A DNA stretch of 64,000 nucleotides from Cladorhizidae sp. MBARI D1340-BT2 (taxonomy: Eukaryota > Porifera > Demospongiae > Poecilosclerida > Cladorhizidae): assembly GCA_028752905.1 (NCBI GenBank), contig JAQNBH010000009.1, forward strand, positions 44,264,228 to 44,328,227. The letters run 5' to 3'. The position numbers and the translations under genes were made by a program. The first letter of the stretch is position 1, and every line of letters starts with the position of its first letter. Shown here one piece after another: positions 1 through 21,500 of this stretch. The notes beneath the pieces are model-generated. The model saw only the letters and a program-made list of their open reading frames with translations. It ran no database searches and was not told the DNA's origin.

Positions 1-2195
1 AGCACTGTCACTAGAGAGTAGCACTGTCACTAGAGAGTAGCACTGTCACTAGAGAGTAGCACTGTCACTAGAGAGTAGCACTGTCACTAGAGAGTAGCAC
101 TGTCACTAGAGAGTAGCACTGTCACTAGAGAGTAGCACTGTCACTAGAGAGTAGCTGTCACTAGAGAGTAGCTGTCACTAGAGAGTAGCACTGTCACTAG
201 AGAGTAGCACTGTCACTAGAGAGTAGCACTGTCACTAGAGAGTAGCACTGTCACTAGAGAGTAGCACTGTCACTAGAGAGTAGCACTGTCACTAGAGAGT
301 AGCTGTCACTAGAGAGTAGCACTGTCACTAGAGAGTAGCTGTCACTAGAGAGTAGCACTGTCACTAGAGAGTAGCACTGTCACTAGAGAGTAGCACTGTC
401 ACTAGAGAGTAGCACTGTCACTAGAGAGTAGCTGTCACTAGAGACTAGCACTGTCACTAGAGAGTAGCACTGTCACTAGAGAGTAGCACTGTCACTAGAG
501 AGTAGCACTGTCACTAGAGAGTAGCTGTCACTAGAGAGTAGCACTGTCACTAGAGAGTAGCAGTGTCACTAGAGAGTAGCTGTCACTAGAGAGTAGCACT
601 GTCACTAGAGAGTAGCACTGTCACTAGAGAGTAGCACTGTCACTAGAGAGTAGCACTGTCACTAGAGAGTAGCACTGTCACTAGAGAGTAGCTGTCACTA
701 GAGAGTAGCAGCTGTCACTAGAGAGTAGCACTGTCACTAGAGAGTAGCACTGTCACTAGAGAGTAGCTGTCACTAGAGAGTAGCTGTCACTAGAGAGTAG
801 CACTGTCACTAGAGAGTAGCTGTCACTAGAGAGTAGCACTGTCACTAGAGAGTAGCACTGTCACTAGAGAGTAGCACTGTCACTAGAGAGTAGCACTGTC
901 ACTAGAGAGTAGCACTGTCACTAGAGAGTAGCACTGTCACTAGAGAGTAGCTGTCACTAGAGAGTAGCACTGTCACTAGAGAGTAGCTGTCACTAGAGAG
1001 TAGCACTGTCACTAGAGAGTAGCACTGTCACTAGAGAGTAGCTGTCACTAGAGAGTAGCACTGTCACTAGAGAGTAGCTGTCACTAGAGAGTAGCACTGT
1101 CACTAGAGAGTAGCTGTCACTAGAGAGTAGCACTGTCACTAGAGAGTAGCACTGTCACTAGAGAGTAGCACTGTCACTAGAGAGTAGCACTGTCACTAGA
1201 GAGTAGCACTGTCACTAGAGAGTAGCACTGTCACTAGAGAGTAGCTGTCACTAGAGAGTAGCTGTCACTAGAGAGTAGCTGTCACTAGAGAGTAGCACTG
1301 TCACTAGAGAGTAGCACTGTCACTAGAGAGTAGCACTGTCACTAGAGAGTAGCTGTCACTAGAGAGTAGCACTGTCACTAGAGAGTAGCTGTCACTAGAG
1401 AGTAGCACTGTCACTAGAGAGTAGCTGTCACTAGAGAGTAGCACTGTCACTAGAGAGTAGCACTGTCACTAGAGAGTAGCTGTCACTAGAGAGCAGCTGT
1501 CACTAGAGAGTAGCCTCTCACTAGAGAGTAGCACTGTCACTAGAGAGTAGCACTGTCACTAGAGAGTAGCTGTCACTAGAGAGTAGCACTGTCACTAGAG
1601 AGTAGCACTGTCACTAGAGAGTAGCACACTGTCACTAGAGAGTAGCACTGTCACTAGAGAGTAGCACTGTCACTAGAGAGTAGCACTGTCACTAGAGAGT
1701 AGCACTGTCACTAGAGAGTAGCACTGTCACTAGAGAGTAGCACTGTCACTAGAGAGTAGCACTGTCACTAGAGAGTAGCTCTGTCACTAGAGAGTAGCAA
1801 TGTCACTAGAGAGTAGCACTGTCACTAGAGAGTAGCACTGTCACTAGAGAGTAGCTGTCACTAGAGAGTAGCTGTCACTAGAGAGTAGCACTGTCACTAG
1901 AGAGTAGCTGTCACTAGAGAGTAGCACTGTCACTAGAGAGTAGCTGTCACTAGAGAGTAGCACTGTCACTAGAGAGTAGCACTGTCACTAGAGAGTAGCA
2001 CTGTCACTAGAGAGTAGCACTGTCACTAGAGAGTAGCACTGTCACTAGAGAGTAGCACTGTCACTAGAGAGTAGCACTGTCACTAGAGAGTAGTAGCACT
2101 GTCACTAGAGAGTAGCACTGTCACTAGAGAGTAGCACTGTCACTAGAGAGTAGCACTGTCACTAGAGAGTAGCACTGTCACTAGAGAGTAGCAGC
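1..2195. repeat. 19-bp satellite with 17-bp variant units
   Basis: More than 100 copies of AGCACTGTCACTAGAGAGT interspersed with a two-base-shorter form that lacks CA (AGCTGTCACTAGAGAGT). Copies are almost identical, so the array is young or homogenised. It runs off the left edge and ends abruptly at GTAGCAGCAG. Confidence 0.98.
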
Positions 2196-2277
2196 AGATG
2201 TTGTGGAAGAGTTGCTACAAAGTGTTAGTGATTTGCCACGTTCTGACTGTACGTAGCTGTGTTCTTCCTGGATAGTT

Positions 2278-2370
2278 GTGAGGGATGTGGTGTGTCATCG
2301 GTGAGGGATGTGGCATGTTATCGGTGAGGGATGTGGTGTGTCATCGGTGAGGGATGTGGCGTGTTATCGG
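2278..2370. repeat. 23-bp minisatellite, four copies
   Basis: Units GTGAGGGATGTGGYRTGTYATCG alternate between two variants, giving a 46-bp higher-order period. The rest of 2371-3115 is unique sequence in which I see no exon. Confidence 0.8.
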
Positions 2371-2918
2371 TGGAGTGGTGGACCAATAAGTCGTGGGAGT
2401 TTATTTTAGTCTCGTATCTCATTATTGTGTTTACAAGTTGCAGGAGGTGCACTTACTTGGACTAGACATAATATTGTTACATGCTACTAATCAGTATAGT
2501 GTTATGCGATGATGCGATGAGCATTACGTAGTAGATAATACAATTGATATACATATTCTACAGTGAAAGTGGCTACAATCTCTCCAGGCACTGTGCACCA
2601 TCCCCCCAAGCACACGTCAGCCTCCCTCTTAATGCCAAGATGTGGCACTCGCTCTTAGCGTGCTGCACTAAGCTCCGTCTGGTTAGAGTCAGAGAAGACG
2701 AGTTAATCCAGGCCGCTTGGCTAACCTTTAGGCTTAGATTATGTTTTAGGCAGCGTGAACATGCCATACCCACAGGCCGCGGATAATCCGACTTCCAATT
2801 TTGACCAATGCCAGCCTTCCTGTGCTTGTTTGAGCTGCTGGAAACATCCTCGTCTGGTATGTCCGGCGAGAGACCGACTGTAGAGCTTGATTTGCTGCAG
2901 GTTTTTCACCAACCTCAC

Positions 2919-2955
<37 letters not shown>
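2919..2955. repeat. (CTA)n microsatellite
   Basis: About 12 perfect copies of the trinucleotide. Confidence 0.95.
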
Positions 2956-3120
2956 GTATAATAAATGTATTGAATCGACTGTAATACTGTAATGGTAAGG
3001 CATGGCGGCAGATACACCTTCAATTTCGAAGGGGTAGCGCACTGCTATGCTAAAATACTCTGGGGAGAACTCTAATGTAGACGCGTTATAAATCATCTAA
3101 TATTCCCTACCCACTCATTA

Positions 3121-11289
<8,169 letters not shown>

Positions 11290-11578
11290 CACTTGTGTGG
11301 TTTAAAATTATTTATTAGGCACTGGTTGTCAATTCAGGTTTGTAATCCTCTCTGCTCACTTCTTCTGTAACCCAAGCCTCTATTGGGACGAACGCGGGAT
11401 TTTAACCTTATCCACTGTCTGCTACATACATATATTATATTGACCCGTGTGCATGATTATTGGGCATTTATTTCCACACAGACCACACCCTTGTAATTGC
11501 TGTGGTCTGTGTTGTTGTTACTGTACTGTGTGTGATTTGAATATTTGAAAATATTGTTTGAGTGAACATGGAAAAGGT
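11290..11578. other. Convergent 3' region between S6K and GCN1
   Basis: 289 bp between the two stop codons must hold both 3' UTRs unless they overlap. It is moderately AT-rich (TTTAAAATTATTTATTAG near 11301). I see no canonical AATAAA on the S6K strand and no other gene. Confidence 0.5.
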
Positions 11579-11968
11579 TCATGAACAACTTTTCTTTGCA
11601 AGTCTTGCTTGGCTCTTTGAATATGCTTCTTCCAACTTCCTTGAAGTGGCTGCATCCAGCAGACCTGAAATATGCTGGAACAGAGAAGGGGGGGGGCTCT
11701 TGTCAACAAGCACACCACAACAAAGACTTGCATGGTGCACTCATACATATGTACAACGATGACGACCCTTTACCTTCAAGTGCCTGTCCCCTTTTATGAG
11801 ATTGAAGAGGGCATGGTCTACAGATGCCCTGAGGGCGGTGTTCTTTTCCCGGCTGTTTTGCAGGAGGAGAGGGATGACACTTGTTAGCAGACTGTCAGCT
11901 GGGGAGATGAGCTCCGCACAGACATCGCACGCCACCACCTTGATGTCGATAGAGGAGTGCGCAAGACC
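11579..11968 (-). CDS. GCN1: GCN1 exons 32-33 (C-terminus)
   Basis: Exon 32 (11968-11774) follows AAATTGCAG and encodes GLAHSSIDIKVVACDV and NSREKNTALRASVDHALFNL, matching the last HEAT helices of GCN1. Exon 33 (11674-11579) follows CTGTTCCAG and ends SQARLAKKSCS then TGA, like the short basic GCN1 tail. An upstream acceptor in the same open frame (near 11994) would break phase with exon 31 and was rejected. Intron 31 is 7 kb and the largest in the gene. Confidence 0.9.
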
Positions 11969-14900
11969 CTGCAATTTTAGTTGAAGACAAAGTTCATTCA
12001 CTCTTGGGGGAAAATACAATGTCATGTGTGCTACCAATACCACAAGTAATAATGTGTTCTACATAATACTTGTGTCCCTATATACTACAAATATGCTGTG
12101 CCCTACAACAGTCATCTGTCCTACTAGAAGAAACTTCAACTGTACAACAACTGTAAATCTTGGTTTAATATATATTTCGAGCAGCTGCACTGTAAAGCTT
12201 GGTTTAGTGTATATACACTCCCTTCCAAAGAGAAGCTATACACTGTCGAGCTTGCTCATGCTTCATGCGTCTAGCCTCATCAGCAAGGGGAAAAAAACCT
12301 AACAAGGAACTTTCTAAATCAAACAAACTCAGAGATACATTTTAATTAATGGGAGGACCAGATGATTTTTCACTTATTTTTTTTTACATGCCTTCATCAA
12401 TATATTAACGGCATTTAAAGCCTCGGCTCATTCAACCATTTCTTTTAAAGTTAGGTATGATAATAGTCTCTGATTGAACATGTATACTACTAGAGAAGTG
12501 AACAAGAAGATGCCCGAATGAAGCGACTGTTCATGATCTGCTACCCGTTCCTAGCTAAGGCTTGAAAAACTGGACAAACAAGGTCGACTGTTAGCGCTAA
12601 AATACTATACAAATGCCCGAAAGCCAGCTACTGCACAGGACACGTCGACCATTTCCAAGTTCTCAACGAGGAACGACCTCATTTCCAATCCTAGTGCGAC
12701 CAAGCCAAGATAGACGATGTTACAGAGTCAAGAAGAGGCCCTGATTGATGTTTCCCCAAGGGGTAGATGCTTGGTCTAAATAGCAGATGTCTTGATGAGC
12801 TGAAACTTCAGGAACCTCCGAAGGAAGTTCAAATCCTGTTACTGACTGGTAGGCTAGTACCAGCTACCACAGGCCAGCCTGCCCCCGAGCCCGACATTTG
12901 GAGGAACATAACGACCCGTATCAACCCCGGCACCCTGCCAGTATTGATGGCTGACTCTGTATCAACCACGGCACCCTGCCAGTATTGATGGCTGACTCTG
13001 TATCAACCCCGGCACCCTGCCAGTATTGATGGCTGACTGTATCAACCCCGGCACCCTGCCAGTATTGATGGCTGACTCTGTATCAACCACGGCACCCTGC
13101 CAGTATTGATGGCTGACTCTGTATCAACCCCGGCACCCTGCCAGTATTGATGGCTGACTGTATCAACCCCGGCACCCTGCCAGTATTGATGGCTGACTCT
13201 GTATCAACCACGGCACCCTGCCAGTATTGATGGCTGACTCTGTATCAACCCCGGCACCCTGCCAGTATTGATGGCTGACTGTATCAACCCCGGCACCCTG
13301 CCAGTATTGATGGCTGACTCTGTATCAACCACGGCACCCTGCCAGTATTGATGGCTGACTGTATCAACCCCGGCACCCTGCCAGTATTGATGGCTGACTG
13401 TATCAACCACGGCACCCTGCCAGTATTGATGGCTGACTCTGTATCAACCCTGCCTGTCCCCAGCACCCTGCCAGTGTTGATGGCTGACTCTGTATCAACC
13501 TTGCCTGTCCCCAGCACCCTGCCAGTGTTGATGGCTGACTGTATCAACCCCGGCACCCTGCCAGTATTGATGGCTGACTCTGTATCAACCACGGCACCCT
13601 GCCAGTATTGATGGCTGACTCTGTATCAACCCCGGCACCCTGCCAGTATTGATGGCTGACTGTATCAACCCCGGCACCCTGCCAGTATTGATGGCTGACT
13701 CTGTATCAACCACGGCACCCTGCCAGTATTGATGACTGACTGTATCAACCCCGGCACCCTGCCAGTATTGATGGCTGACTGTATCAACCCCGGCACCCTG
13801 CCAGTATTGATGGCTGACTGTATCAACCACGGCACCCTGCCAGTATTGATGGCTGACTCTGTATCAACCCTGCCTGTCCCCAGCACCCTGCCAGTGTTGA
13901 TGGCTGACTCTGTATCAACCTTGCCTGTCCCCAGCACCCTGCCAGTGTTGATGGCTGACTGTATCAACCACGGCACCCTGCCAGTATTGATGGCTGACTG
14001 TATCAACCCCGGCACCCTGCCAGTATTGATGGCTGACTCTGTATCAACCACGGCACCCTGCCAGTATTGATGGCTGACTCTGTATCAACCCCGGCACCCT
14101 GCCAGTATTGATGGCTGACTGTATCAACCCTGCCACCCTGCCAGTATTGATGGCTGACTCTGTATCAACCACGGCACCCTGCCAGTATTGATGGCTGACT
14201 GTATCAACCCCGGCACCCTGCCAGTATTGATGGCTGACTGTATCAACCACGGCACCCTGCCAGTATTGATGGCTGACTCTGTATCAACCCTGCCTGTCCC
14301 CAGCACCCTGCCAGTGTTGATGGCTGACTCTGTATCAACCTTGCCTGTCCCCAGCACCCTGCCAGTGTTGATGGCTGACTGTATCAACCACGGCACCCTG
14401 CCAGTGATGGTGGCTGACTCTGTATCAACCCTGCCTGTCCCCAGCACCCTGCCAGTGTTGGTGGCTCTAGTGAGCAGATTGTTGGCGAGTCTGTGTTTGT
14501 TGCCGAGTCTTCTCAGACAGCTAGTCCGTGGAAATGGAGGATGATTTTGTTTAACAAGCAAGCCGACCCCAGCTATTGACTTGTCAGTGCTGCTTGCCTG
14601 CCCCAGCTATTGACTTGTCAGTGCTGCTTGCCTGCTCCAGCTATTGACTTGTCAGTGCTGCTTGCCTGCCCCAGCTATTGACTTGTGAAATGCACTGTCG
14701 TTCTGGTCTTGCGGTTTCTGAGGATGCAGGTAACAGACAGGGGCTTGTCACTGTTGCGTGTTGCTGGTAAGGGGTGTGGGTGGCAGCAAACTATTCCACA
14801 GGAAGTCGGTGTTTGCTGTGAGGTTCATGGGAAAGGGGAGAACTGGGCTTGAAACCACGCCTACCATTTTAGATTTGCCCCCCCCCCCCAGTCACAGACA

Positions 14901-17900
14901 AGGCTTACTCGGAACATTACAGAGTCACTTCTGCTGTGTTCTGGATAAGTATGTTATTAACGAGCTGCTGTGGTGTGGGCGAGGAGTGTTGGTGGTGAGC
15001 TGCTGTGGTGTGGGTGAGGAGTGTTAGTTAGCTTCTGTGGTGTGGTGAGGAGTGTTAGTGTTAGTGGTGAGCTGCTGTGGTGTGAGGAGTGTTAGTGGTG
15101 AGCTGCTGTGGTGTGGGTGAGGAGTGTTAGTGGTGAGCTGCTGTGGTGTGGGTGAGGAGTGTTAGTGATGAGCTGCTGTGGTGTGGGTGAGGAGTGTTAG
15201 TGATGAGCTGCTGTGGTGTGGGTGAGGAGTGTTAGTGGTGAGCTGCTGTGGTGTGGGTGAGGAGTGTTAGTGGTGAGCTGCTGTGGTGTGGGTGAGGAGT
15301 GTTAGTGGTGTGGGTGAGGAGTGTTAGTGGTGAGCTGCTGTGGTGTGGGTGAGGAGTGTTAGTGATGAGCTGCTGTGGTGTGGGTGAGGAGTGTTAGTGG
15401 TGAGTTGCTGTGGTGTGGGTGAGGAGTGTTAGTGGTGAGCTGCTGTGGTGTGGGTGAGGAGTGTTAGTGGTGAGCTGCTGTGGTGTGGGTGAGGAGTGTT
15501 AGTGGTGAGCTGCTGAGGAGTGTTAGTGATGAGCTGCTGTGGTGTGGGTGAGGAGTGTTAGTGGTGAGCTGCTGTGGTGTGGGTGAGGAGTGTTAGTGGT
15601 GAGCTGCTGTGGTGTGGGTGAGGAGTGTTAGTGGTGAGCTGCTGAGGAGTGTTAGTGATGAGCTGCTGTGGTGTGGATGAGGAGTGTTAGTGGTGAGCTG
15701 CTGTGGTGTGGGTGAGGAGTGTTAGTGGTGAGCTGCTGTGGTGTGGGTGAGGAGTGTTAGTGGTGAGCTGCTGTGGTGTGGGTGAGGAGTGTTAGTGGTG
15801 AGCTGCTGAGGAGTGTTAGTGGTGAGCTGCTGAGGAGTGTTAGTGATGAGCTGCTGTGGTGTGGGTGAGGAGTGTTAGTGGTGAGCTGCTGTGGTGTGGG
15901 TGAGTGTTAGTGGTGAGCTGCTGTGGTGTGGGTGAGGAGTGTTAGTGGTGAGCTGCTGTGGTGTGGGTGAGGAGTGTTAGGTGAGCTGCTGTGGTGTGGG
16001 GGAGGAGGATCTACAATGTCAACCTTGGTGAGGTTTCGGCATTACAAGCCCTCATGGTGGTACTTGGTGGAGATGTGGTTTTGCAGCTGTGTGTAGTGTT
16101 GGTGTTGTCATCTCCTGGGCAACAGGCGAGGCCACTCCATACTGAGCTCCTCAGTAAACTCTGTGTGGGTTACAAATCGTACCAATGCCCTAAGGTGCCG
16201 ATCATGAGCAGTGGCAGGATGGGCACAAGGATCACTGCACCCTTACACACACTCTGCCCATCCCAGCAATGGAGGGTGCGTGTGCCCTCCCTAGCAATGG
16301 AGGTTGCGTGTGCCCTCCCCAGCAATGGAGACTGCGTGTGCCCTCCCCAGCAATGGAGGCTGCGTGTGCCCTCCCCAGCAATGGAGGATGCGTGTGCGAG
16401 GAGTACACTAGATGGAGGAATGCTGTGCTAGCACGTTGACTGCTGAAAGTGCGTGTGGAGAAGTTGAGGTTAGCATGTTCGGAAGCACGTAGGCACACAC
16501 CTGGTAAACTTAGGAGGGAGTATGCATCTGTTCCAAGAGGCCAGGGCAGCCATAGATGATGCCAAAACTGAGCGTAAGAAAACTAGCTTGCTCAAAGATG
16601 TAGTCGGCCAACACGAGGTCCCTCATAGGGGGTATTTGAGGTCACTCTCGAGGGGGTACTCGAGGTCGCTCACGAGGGGTTACTCGCACAGCAAGACGTT
16701 GATGTAACAGAAGGTGTTTTGCATTCAGCTAAAGCCACGCTAAGAAATGCCTTCTTTCAAGAGGTTCATCAGTGATGGGGTCATTACTAAGCTTCAGAGA
16801 GAAATACTACGTTACTATGGTAGTAATATCAGACAATATACTGGCAGCTTAGATGAGATGGAGCGTGATTGCTTCCTAATACTCCTGTGCACACGGCGCT
16901 CACCCACAGCCATGGTTACTGCCCTACTGACCTTGGTACCTGGTGCTGGTCTCATAGTACAACCCACAGGTATCGGCCATGCTGACAAACAAACACCTAT
17001 TCCCCCACACCTTGCACCAATCATCAAAGAGGAGAGGGCCAAGCTGCAAGACAATGGCCCCTACTTACACCATGCCTGGCTGTATGGAGCTGCACAATCA
17101 AAATGAGTACTTCAATTCAATTGTTCCAAGACCGACTTTAAATTCTCTGTCCTCGGCGCAGGAGGGCCTGCACTGGCTGTGCTCACATTCAGCGAGGGTA
17201 GGTGCACACTGTTACTATTCACCTAGTCCACGCTGTGCCCGGTGTTTGCCCATGATGGCTGGAGCTGACTTTACAAGTCCGTGTGCGTGAGTCTACAGTT
17301 ACTATTCACCTAGTCCACGCTGTGTCCGGGTGCTTCCATGATGACTGGAGCTGACTTTACAAGTCAGTGCTACGTGAGTCTAGGCAGGTGAAGATGAGCC
17401 CAAAACATTGCCAGGTTGTTGAATGAAGAGCAGCTGATTAGCGTGAGGGGGTGCCCTATGAACCTGGCGGATTTGGTGATGATTAGAGTCATGGTTCTAC
17501 CTCTAACTCGTGCACTATCTTCTAGTTGCCTCTTATGAGCTGGTTGGAGTGAGGAGTAGCTTGTTTGCTGGGCTGAACGCCTTCGCAGCAATGCACTCGG
17601 AAGTCTGAATGCCTGCAGCCTGGGATTGGAGTTCACTTCAATGCTAATGAGAGTGGAGGTCCTCTATCCCGAATAAACCCACTCAAACCTTCAGCCATTC
17701 AGCAATGTCGTTGTGCTGAGTAAGTGCTGGACTATTCTAGACCTCAATGAACTCTCAGTTGATAATCACCTTCTCAATAATCAACTTCAAATTGTATTCA
17801 CTTGATGTTTCGACTAGGTGCTCTAGCCTTCATCAGGAAGTTAATATTCCCGTCTTGAAAAGGCTTTGGTGGGCCGAGAAACAATACCAAGCAACTAAAT

Positions 17901-18530
17901 GCAATTTCCCACAGAAGTGGTTGCCGTGTGACCACATAAACTCTGTCAGGTTTTGTTGTCAGCGCAATTTCTTCTAATATCACCTCAAAGTTCCTTCTTT
18001 GCTCTAACTTAGGAATGATGACTCTCACCTCACCTGCACTATGGTGGCCTGTGTGCTCACCTCACCTGGCCTGTGTGCTCACCTCACCTGCACTATGGTG
18101 GCCTGTGTGCTCACCTCACCTGCACTATGGTGGCCTGTGTGCTCACCTCACCTGCACTATGGTGGCCTGTGTGCTCACCTCACCTGCACTATGGTGGCCT
18201 GTGTGCTTACCTCACCTGCACTATGGTGGCCTGTGTGCTCACCTCACCTGCACTATGGTGGCCTGTGTGCTCACCTCACCTGCACACTATGGTGGCCTGT
18301 GTGCTCACCTCACCTGCACTATGGTGGCCTGTGTGCTCACCTCACCTGCACTATGGGTGGGTACTCTGATAACACCATAAATGATCCATGATGAGGTGAA
18401 GATGTTTTTAAGTGGCCGCTGTGCTACTGCCAGTAACAAGCTACTTCATTGCAACAACACATGGAGACTCACAGAATGGACCATAAACATTGTTGAAAAG
18501 AGGCCAATAATGCCAATAATAATAATAATG

Positions 18531-18587
<57 letters not shown>

Positions 18588-21500
18588 CCATATAAACGTC
18601 TTACTACTAGTAGTAGAGTACTAGTCAACCTACTTCTGGTGTAAGTCATCAACAGATTTGAGTCCATTTTGAGAATAATTGTTTGAGTATGGTTACACTA
18701 ATTGCTAGGTCCTATTTCTCTACCTATTTCTCTACTCTAGTCCACAGTAACGAAATGAGGACAATTATCTAAGGGAGTCAACATAATCACTAGATACCAC
18801 CATCATCACCACCACTACATCACAACCACATCACATCATCATCACCACATCATCATCATATCACCACCACCATCACCACATCATCACAACCATCATCATA
18901 TCACCACCATCATCTTCTGGTCGCCATTGACAAGCAAAGTGATGCATACAATGTATCACATGACCATCACCTGACACAGAGTGGGTGTGACTTCAGCTCC
19001 GTCTCCCTCCAGATGGTTGAGGTAACTACATATACTCCGCAACCCATTTTCACAGACAGGTACACGATCAGACGACGCCAGGCTCACTACACAAGAACAC
19101 ACGACATCACGGAGACCCAAGTTGGCTATACGAGATGCAGCTACCAGAAGAGCCGCGGAGATGGTAGTGGCACGCGCCTGCAACACAGCCCAATCAGATA
19201 CGCCATCTAGGTCCAAGATGTGTGTAGCTAACGTGTTCTGTAGGAGAGTGTCGCTGAGGTAAGCACACAGAGAACCCACACATTGTGCTGCCTCCAACCT
19301 AGTAAGAAGATGGTTTACAGAGGAAGATTACTAGGGTAGATTTCTATTGAAATATACAGGACCGAGGAGATATTTCCTGGCAATGCAGAAATGAAATCTG
19401 CCAATAAGGCAAGAGGAATTGGAAATAAGCGCACGATCTGCGCTGCACGGACTCCTCACCTGTGACCCTCGTGTGCCGTGCCTTGGAGTGCGATGAGCGT
19501 GCTCAGGATCTCGTCGATGTACTGCTCGCTCATACGCTGACCCGATGTCTTGATGACGCCCTGGAGTGCTTGCAACATTGTCAGTCTCAGCCCCATCTCC
19601 TCGTTCTTCTACAGTCACATAAATTTGGTACACAGCATCAGGTGTGCTCATACGCTCCCCCCCCCCCCCCCTCTTCATTCCAAACCATGCACCTCAGGAG
19701 GTGTAGGCCAAGCCCTCCCCCCCTTAAAATTATACATGAGCCCCCCTGAATAGGTAATGCAATCATGTAAAAAACAAAATAAATCTTAATAAGTTTCGGG
19801 GGAGGGGCAGGTTGAACTAGGTTGACTATAGCTCTCCTGGGACACACACTGGACTGATACCACACTGGACCAATACCACACTGGGTGGAGGCAGGTTGAA
19901 GTAGGTTGACAACAGCTCTATGGGGACACACACTGGACCAACACCACACTGGGTGGAGGCAGGTTGAAGTAGGTTGACAACAGCTCTATGGGGACACACA
20001 CTGGAACAACACCACACTGGGTGGAGGCAGGTTGAAGTAGGTTGACAATAGCTCTATGGGGACACACACTGGACCAACACCACACTGGGTGGAGGCAGGT
20101 TGAAGTAGGTTGACAACAGCTCTATGGGGACACACACTGGACCAACACCACACTGGGTGGAGGCAGGTTGAAGTAGGTTGACAATAGCTCTATGGGGACA
20201 CAAACTGGACCAACGCCATACTGGGTCCAGGAATACCACACCCACTTTGATTCCAGTGTGAAGGTCTTTGAAGACTGGATCCACACGAGGAGAGAGAGGG
20301 AGTAGCTCGATGAGTCCAGTTACGGCCTTCACCCTCACAGGTTTGTTGGGATCGTTGAGGGCCTTTAGGTAGGACGTCTGCAGCTGAGGGATGAAGGCCT
20401 TTGCAGCCACTCCCACTTTGCGCAAGAGCTCCACCAGAGCCTCCAGCGTGGCCACCTTGATGTTCCAGCTGTAGCGGTCCCCCAACACCCGTATCAGGGG
20501 CCCTGCAATCATCATGACCACCTTTCCTGCCGAGAGGGTTTTAGGAGAGGTCAGCTGGATTACTTCCACTAGTACTCGGGCAGACTCCTCCTTTTCATCA
20601 GGCGATCCGCCGATCAGACCCTCCTTGAGAAGGGTGAGGGCAGGAGCGATGCCCTGTCCGCAGCGAGAGACACAGGTAAAAACACGAGAAAACATTGGTA
20701 AATGGTCTGAACAAAGAAGGGGAGAGAGAGGAATGGGGTATGGCCACCACACTCACCTTCAAGTCGAAGCCTCGGAGGTGATCTCCGATAAGTTTAGTAG
20801 AAACCGTTCGAAGAGCCTTCCGGAAGTAGCCAGTGTGGTGAGGGAGTTCCTTGCTGTTGATACGCTGCACCATGACAAACATACAAGGAAGGTGAGAGAG
20901 CTGACACCGTCACACTAAAAACATCGTACCTTTATTATGGCATCTAGACCCAACCACGCCTTCTCGCACACAGGGTCACTGGGGTCGTTGAGAGTCTCCG
21001 TGGTGAAGATCATCAGATAGGGGAGATGCTCCGACAGGTCAGCGGAGCTCCTCCCACACAGTGTAAACAGCAAGTGCATGGACGCCTCTCGGACCTCGGG
21101 ACGGACGTCATGGGCACACTTGACCAACTCCTCAACCAGGAAGGCGGGGCCCGGCTCTTTATGCACACTCAGCACTACCTCCTCCGCAGACTGCCACAAC
21201 GTTTCATCCCGATGGGAAGTGTGGCTAAGAGACTGGACCACAGCTGGGATGATGCGATTCAAATGCTTGTTCAGCGCCTCACCTACAGTAACACAAGGTA
21301 CCATGTACACAGGGAAGGATTGAAGGCATGCCCAGTAGGTGGGTACCTATTAACATGAACAGGTAATGTACTAGCAAGGCTATGTCCGCAACACGGCCAT
21401 TAGTAGCATGGCCACTATACAGCTTGTCAAAGAGAACCCTCTTCCCCGCCCTCCTCCACCATGACTTAATTAAAATTAGGTGCTACCACAAGGCTGGCTA

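Noticed and set aside
1..2195. CRISPR-like array
   Set aside because: Units are 17-19 bp with no unique spacers; this is an animal-type satellite.
11741..12043. Longer GCN1 exon 32 using the AAG acceptor near 11994
   Set aside because: Phase 0 from exon 31 would meet a stop; the AAATTGCAG acceptor keeps the conserved junction.
17370..17636. Minus open frame downstream of the hammerhead-like copy as a retroelement ORF
   Set aside because: Composition looks random and no reverse transcriptase or endonuclease motif is visible.
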